Below are positions 12,247 to 15,433 of a DNA stretch of 15,433 bases, piece by piece. Source of the DNA: Ruminococcus_C sp963590855 (GTDB lineage Bacteria; Bacillota; Clostridia; Oscillospirales; Ruminococcaceae). The position numbers and the translations under genes were made by a program. How positions within the stretch are numbered: the stretch's first letter is position 1; every line of letters begins with the position of its first letter. A model generated the notes under the pieces. That model was not told the DNA's origin. It made no database searches and was given only the letters and a program-made list of their open reading frames with translations. The stretch lies in contig CAVAQT010000041.1 of NCBI GenBank assembly GCA_963590855.1, forward strand, positions 1 through 15,433, read 5' to 3'.

Positions 12247-13647
12247 ATGAATTGTAAAAACTGTGGAATCGCCGTAGAAGACGGCAAGAAGTTCTGCCCC
12301 AACTGCGGCGCACCCCTTACCGATGCTGCGCCTGCGCCGGAAGCTGTCCCGGATGCTCCTGCACCGGAAACCCCGACACCCGAAACCGAAGCACCGGCAG
12401 CTGAGATGCCGTCTGCGCCCGAAGTCGCTCCCGCACCGGAAGCAGCCCCGTCGCCGCAGCCCGAGCCGATTCCGCAGCCGTCCGCCCCGGATGCCGCGGC
12501 AAATCCCTATTCCATGCCCGGCAACACCATTCCGGGCGGTGCTTCCGGCGGCGCAGTGCCTCCGGTCGGCGGCATGCCCTATGACCCTGCCGGAAATCCC
12601 GTGCCGCCCATGGGACAGCTGCCCAAAAAGAAAAAGAAGACCGGACTGATCGTTGCCCTGATCCTGATCCCCATTCTGCTGATCGTGATCGTGATCGGCG
12701 TGATCGCAGGCGTTGGCGTGAGCATGGCAAAGAAAAGCGAGAAAACCGTCGATGATTACTGGAATGCCCATGTGAACTGCGACGCAGAAGCACTGGCAGA
12801 CCTCTGCCCGGATGATTTCTGGAGCTATATTTCCGATACCTATGACCTCACAGAGGAAGAGGCAGTGGCAGCCATGTCGCTGTACATGCAGGACTATGCC
12901 GACAGTCTGGGCGGTGATCTGTCCTATGCGTGGGAACAGGAAGGCGTGACCGCCGGCTTCGGTAACGCTTCGCAGCTGGATACCGTCCGGGAGGATACCG
13001 ACAGATTCGGTCTGAAGGTCTCCTCCGGCATTTGCGTGGATGTCAAGTGCACCGTGACCGGCAATGATGACACCGACGAGGACGAATACTCCATCTGGAC
13101 GATCAAGATCGACGGTCAGTGGTGCAGCCTGTCTGCTATGGACGACTTCGACGATCTGTGCGATTCGGAATATGCCGACAGCGCAAAGTACCAGGCAGAA
13201 TACGGCGACCTGATGGACACCTACTGGAATGCCGTGTTTGCTGCGGATGCGGATACCATGTCCACCCTCGTGCCCGACAGCTGGTGGGATCTGGTGGATC
13301 AGGAATACGGCGTACAGCAGGCAGATGCGGAGACATATCTGTCTGAGATGCTCCAGGAGATGGTGACCTCGGAATTTGGCGAGGATGCCGCAGCCGATAT
13401 TTCCGTGCGCGTGACCGATATCGACGAGTATGACGATTCTGACCTGGAAGATCTGAACTCTGGTCTGGATACCTATGGTATCGCCGGCGATGCCGCAGTG
13501 GATGTCCGCGTGACAGTTACTGTGGACGGAGAGGATACCGACACCTATGTGACCCTGACACAGATCGGCGGTCAGTGGTATGTCTATGACGCAATGTACT
13601 ACTATGCAACTGCCTGCTACAGCGCCGGGGAAAGCGCAGTCGGTTAA
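12247..13647 (+). CDS. Zinc-ribbon membrane protein with two tandem outer domains
   Basis: A protein of 466 residues. A single zinc ribbon lies at the very N-terminus (Cys3/6/17/20, MNCKNCG...FCPNCG). Then come a Pro/Ala/Glu-rich linker (about 25-95), a Gly/Pro stretch, the KKKKK stop (127-131) and one membrane helix (about 132-158). The C-terminal part outside the cell has two related domains, about 165-305 and 319-455. Each begins with a YWNA helix, has LxPDxxW...Y and ends with a strand pair closing in GQWC or GQWY followed by AM. The layout recalls TcaA/YvbJ-type proteins (ribbon, one TM, NTF2-like ectodomains), but that is architecture only. Such inside-ribbon, outside-domain proteins may sense envelope stress or lipid II binding drugs. 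AAGGAG at 12232-12237 lies 9 nt before ATG 12247; TTG 12244 is a possible alternative start. It follows the four-ribbon gene by 64 nt. Confidence 0.88.
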   Translation: MNCKNCGIAVEDGKKFCPNCGAPLTDAAPAPEAVPDAPAPETPTPETEAPAAEMPSAPEVAPAPEAAPSPQPEPIPQPSAPDAAANPYSMPGNTIPGGASGGAVPPVGGMPYDPAGNPVPPMGQLPKKKKKTGLIVALILIPILLIVIVIGVIAGVGVSMAKKSEKTVDDYWNAHVNCDAEALADLCPDDFWSYISDTYDLTEEEAVAAMSLYMQDYADSLGGDLSYAWEQEGVTAGFGNASQLDTVREDTDRFGLKVSSGICVDVKCTVTGNDDTDEDEYSIWTIKIDGQWCSLSAMDDFDDLCDSEYADSAKYQAEYGDLMDTYWNAVFAADADTMSTLVPDSWWDLVDQEYGVQQADAETYLSEMLQEMVTSEFGEDAAADISVRVTDIDEYDDSDLEDLNSGLDTYGIAGDAAVDVRVTVTVDGEDTDTYVTLTQIGGQWYVYDAMYYYATACYSAGESAVG

Positions 13648-13719
13648 GCACCGGAACAGGCTCTGAAATTCCGGGGTAAAAAAAACAAGGCACTGTGCCG
13701 CAAGGAGTTTAATACCAAT

Positions 13720-14490
13720 ATGAAATGTGAACACTGTGGATATGAAGCGCCGGAGCGCGCTGTGATCTGCCCGGAGTGCGGCGAGATCCTGCCCCGTCCG
13801 GCGCAAAAAGAACCGGAAGCCGGTTCGGAGAAAAAAACAGCTGCACCGGCAGCCGACAGCTTTTCCATGCCGTTTCTCACGGCAGAGACCGCAGAAACAG
13901 ATGCCGCATCGGCGGAAGATCCGGAAGAACTGCGGCGGCAGAAGCAGGAAAAGACCATTCGCCTGCGCCGCCGGATCATTGCAGCAGCCGTGGCAGCCGT
14001 GCTGGTGCTGGCGGCGGTGCTGTACTACATCTTTTTCTGGGGCTATAAGCTGGCGGTATACCGCTATGTCAAGGGTGTGGATCATTCCAGCGGCAGTATG
14101 TATACCGCCCTGGTGCCGGATGCCTATATGGATTATCTGGAGAGCACCTATTCTACCACGCGCCGGGAAGTAAAGTCCATGATGCACGACTATTTTACCT
14201 ACTGGAACGAGAACTACGGCACAGAGGGCAGAATGTCCTATAAAATGCACGATGTCACCATACAGACGGATGCAGACGCTCTGGCGGCGCTGGAGGATGA
14301 ACTGAAAACCAGCTACGGCATCCAGGTCGAGATCAAAAAGGCAGCAGAAGTACAGATCACCATCAACGACGGCGGCACAAAGGCATCTGAAAAGGCGACT
14401 TTCGTCAAGATCGGCAGCCGCTGGTGCTGCATGCAGGCGATGGAGGACATGGACTATGTCTGCCAGAACGACGGCTATAACGTGTGGTAA
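13720..14490 (+). CDS. Zinc-ribbon membrane protein with one outer domain
   Basis: A protein of 256 residues with the same plan as the preceding gene but shorter. The N-terminal ribbon is Cys3/6/17/20 (MKCEHCG...CPECG). A Glu/Ala-rich linker and a strongly basic run (RRQKQEKTIRLRRR) follow, then one membrane helix at about 86-107. The single outer domain of about 145 residues contains LVPDAYMDYLESTY, a YGIQVEI strand and a closing KIGSRWCCMQAMEDM, which line up with the two domains of the preceding protein. AAGGAG at 13702-13707 is 12 nt before the ATG, a little far, so expression may be lower. The gap from the preceding gene is 72 nt. Function is unknown; a partner or paralogue acting in the same envelope complex is the simplest inference. 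Confidence 0.87.
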   Translation: MKCEHCGYEAPERAVICPECGEILPRPAQKEPEAGSEKKTAAPAADSFSMPFLTAETAETDAASAEDPEELRRQKQEKTIRLRRRIIAAAVAAVLVLAAVLYYIFFWGYKLAVYRYVKGVDHSSGSMYTALVPDAYMDYLESTYSTTRREVKSMMHDYFTYWNENYGTEGRMSYKMHDVTIQTDADALAALEDELKTSYGIQVEIKKAAEVQITINDGGTKASEKATFVKIGSRWCCMQAMEDMDYVCQNDGYNVW

Positions 14491-14508
14491 CCAAAGGAGC
14501 AAAACAAC

Positions 14509-15162
14509 ATGGCAAAGAAAACCACCCAAAATCGGAAACAGGCAGAGCAGGCTGCGGCAAAGCGGCGGCATCTCCGCATCGGCGCAGGCATCGTTCTGGT
14601 GGCGGCTGCCGCAGCACTGGCAGGCGGCGGACTGATCTGGTATCAGCGCGACCAGAAGGCGCAGAACGAAGCGCCGGATTCCTCCGACTATGCCGATGTG
14701 CTCAGTACCTACTACACCGCCATCCTCTCAGAGGACGGCCAGGCGATGACACAGATCATGGCACCGCCGGACTATTGGACGTACTACATGGAGACCTATA
14801 ACAAGACCGAGGACGACGTGATCGAGAGCTTTTCAGAGGGCTGCCAGAATACCATGTCGGAGTGGAAAGAGACCTACGGCGACGATGTCAAGATCTCCTA
14901 TCAGATCGAGGGCATGTCCGAGCAGGGCGACTCCGGCGTGACCGAGTGGAACACCAACATGGAGAATATGCTGGGGAACGACGGCGCAGATATCACCCAG
15001 GCAGTTACGCTGGAAGTAAAGCGCACTTTTCAGGGCAGCAACGATTCCGGCAGCGATGTGGTCTATCCCACCCTGGGCAAGATCGGCGAAAAGTGGTACA
15101 TCATTTCTGAGGACGACGAAACGCTGCAGGGCAGCGAAACTTCTCAGGCAGATTCCCAATAA
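14509..15162 (+). CDS. Signal-anchored protein with the same outer domain, no zinc ribbon
   Basis: A protein of 217 residues. The N-terminus is short and basic (MAKKTTQNRKQAEQAAAKRR) with no cysteine pair, followed by one membrane helix at about 24-45. The outer domain of about 160 residues again shows the plan of the two upstream genes: a YADVLSTYYTAIL helix, PPDYWTYYMETYN, GDDVKISYQI, a VTLEVKRTF strand and LGKIGEKWYIISEDD. It ends with a Ser/Gln-rich tail. AAGGAG at 14494-14499 is 9 nt before the ATG, and only 18 nt separate it from the preceding gene. It looks like a paralogue that lost, or never had, the cytoplasmic ribbon, so it could be the partner that receives rather than transmits a signal. 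The operon terminator follows. No named family is recognised. Confidence 0.87.
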   Translation: MAKKTTQNRKQAEQAAAKRRHLRIGAGIVLVAAAAALAGGGLIWYQRDQKAQNEAPDSSDYADVLSTYYTAILSEDGQAMTQIMAPPDYWTYYMETYNKTEDDVIESFSEGCQNTMSEWKETYGDDVKISYQIEGMSEQGDSGVTEWNTNMENMLGNDGADITQAVTLEVKRTFQGSNDSGSDVVYPTLGKIGEKWYIISEDDETLQGSETSQADSQ

Positions 15163-15218
15163 AACAAAAGGTGAAAGGCAACACCGCAAAGCTTTGCACG
15201 GTGCTGCCGAAAAGAAAA

Positions 15219-15280
15219 AGCCTGCTTTCTCACAGGGCGCACACAAGCTGCTGCGCCGCGGGAAAGCAGGCTCTTTTTTT
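15219..15280 (+). terminator. Intrinsic terminator of the zinc-ribbon operon
   Basis: AGCCTGCTTTC (15219-15229) pairs perfectly with GAAAGCAGGCT (15262-15272), followed by CTTTTTTT. The large loop holds a second stem, GGCGCA/TGCGCC (15236-15241 and 15252-15257). A small hairpin, CACCG/CGGTG enclosing CAAAGCTTTG (15182-15203), lies between the last stop codon and the terminator. An A-rich run before the stem could give weak function on the other strand. Confidence 0.9.
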
Positions 15281-15335
15281 CAGAAAGGGTTCTTAGAACC
15301 TGGCTTCACAAGCGTATACCCGTGTCTTTTCGGCA

Positions 15336-15415
15336 AATTTTGCTGCATACTGCGTGAAAAATACTTGCCGGGCGAAAGCCCGCCTGCGTATTTTTGCCTT
15401 GTCTGCAACAAAATT
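15336..15415. repeat. Imperfect 80-bp nested inverted repeat
   Basis: Three nested stems share one centre: AATTTTG/CAAAATT (15336-15342 and 15409-15415), AAAAATAC/GTATTTTT (15357-15364 and 15388-15395), and CGGGC-GAAA-GCCCG (15369-15382). The central GAAA tetraloop with a GC stem suggests an RNA fold. It lies about 55 nt past the operon terminator, in the last 150 nt of the window, where I see no gene. It could be a small mobile repeat, or a terminator of a gene entering from beyond the window. Confidence 0.6.
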
Positions 15416-15433
15416 ATGCTCGAAAATCCACAC

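Noticed and set aside
12223..14571. Antisense open frame of about 780 codons opposite the zinc-ribbon genes
   Set aside because: It covers several genes with good ribosome binding sites and recognisable domains on the plus strand. Its translation is rich in His, Cys and Arg, as expected of the shadow of GC-rich coding sequence, and it has no recognisable domain.
1..15433. tRNA or rRNA genes, insertion sequences or prophage genes
   Set aside because: I found no cloverleaf, rRNA segment, transposase or integrase in either strand.

Overview
The window looks like a stretch near the replication origin of a moderately high-GC Gram-positive bacterium of the Clostridia, most likely a Ruminococcus-like Oscillospiraceae member. 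The evidence is the mnmG-rsmG pair, a chromosomal noc/parA/parB locus with three parS sites, Bacillota-type promoters and ribosome binding sites, and interspersed palindromic repeats. The genus is inference; no rRNA or species marker is present.

Layout. 1-164: a structured repeat that runs up to the mnmG ribosome binding site. 174-2764 (+): mnmG and rsmG, overlapping at ATGA. 2765-4050: about 1.3 kb without a credible gene, packed with repeats: a two-hairpin module, three tandem copies of a 200-270 bp unit each ending in a 24-nt palindrome, an AT-rich hairpin, and two more copies of the repeat seen at position 1. 4053-6477 (+): an OmpR/PhoB-type response regulator and its histidine kinase, preceded by a CiaR-like direct repeat. 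A bidirectional terminator at 6500-6538 separates them from the minus-strand genes serS, parB (spo0J type), parA (soj) and a noc-type parB paralogue. 11082-15280 (+): an operon-like run of four genes: a soluble protein with four zinc ribbons, then three single-pass membrane proteins whose outer domains are related to each other. It has a clear promoter in front and a terminator behind.

How the genes work together. ParA and ParB with the parS sites form the origin segregation machine, and the Noc paralogue probably links nucleoid position to division. The three parS sites lie inside the histidine-kinase gene, just past the parB stop, and inside a hairpin with a T7 tail that looks like the noc terminator. 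MnmG and RsmG act in tRNA and 16S rRNA modification. The two-component pair and the zinc-ribbon/membrane cassette are probably envelope sensing systems; the cassette has no function I can name and is the best candidate for an undescribed system.

Compared with the common Bacillota order, in which mnmG, rsmG, noc, parA and parB run in one direction, the noc-parA-parB block here (with serS) is inverted relative to mnmG-rsmG, and the repeat-rich region lies between the two blocks.
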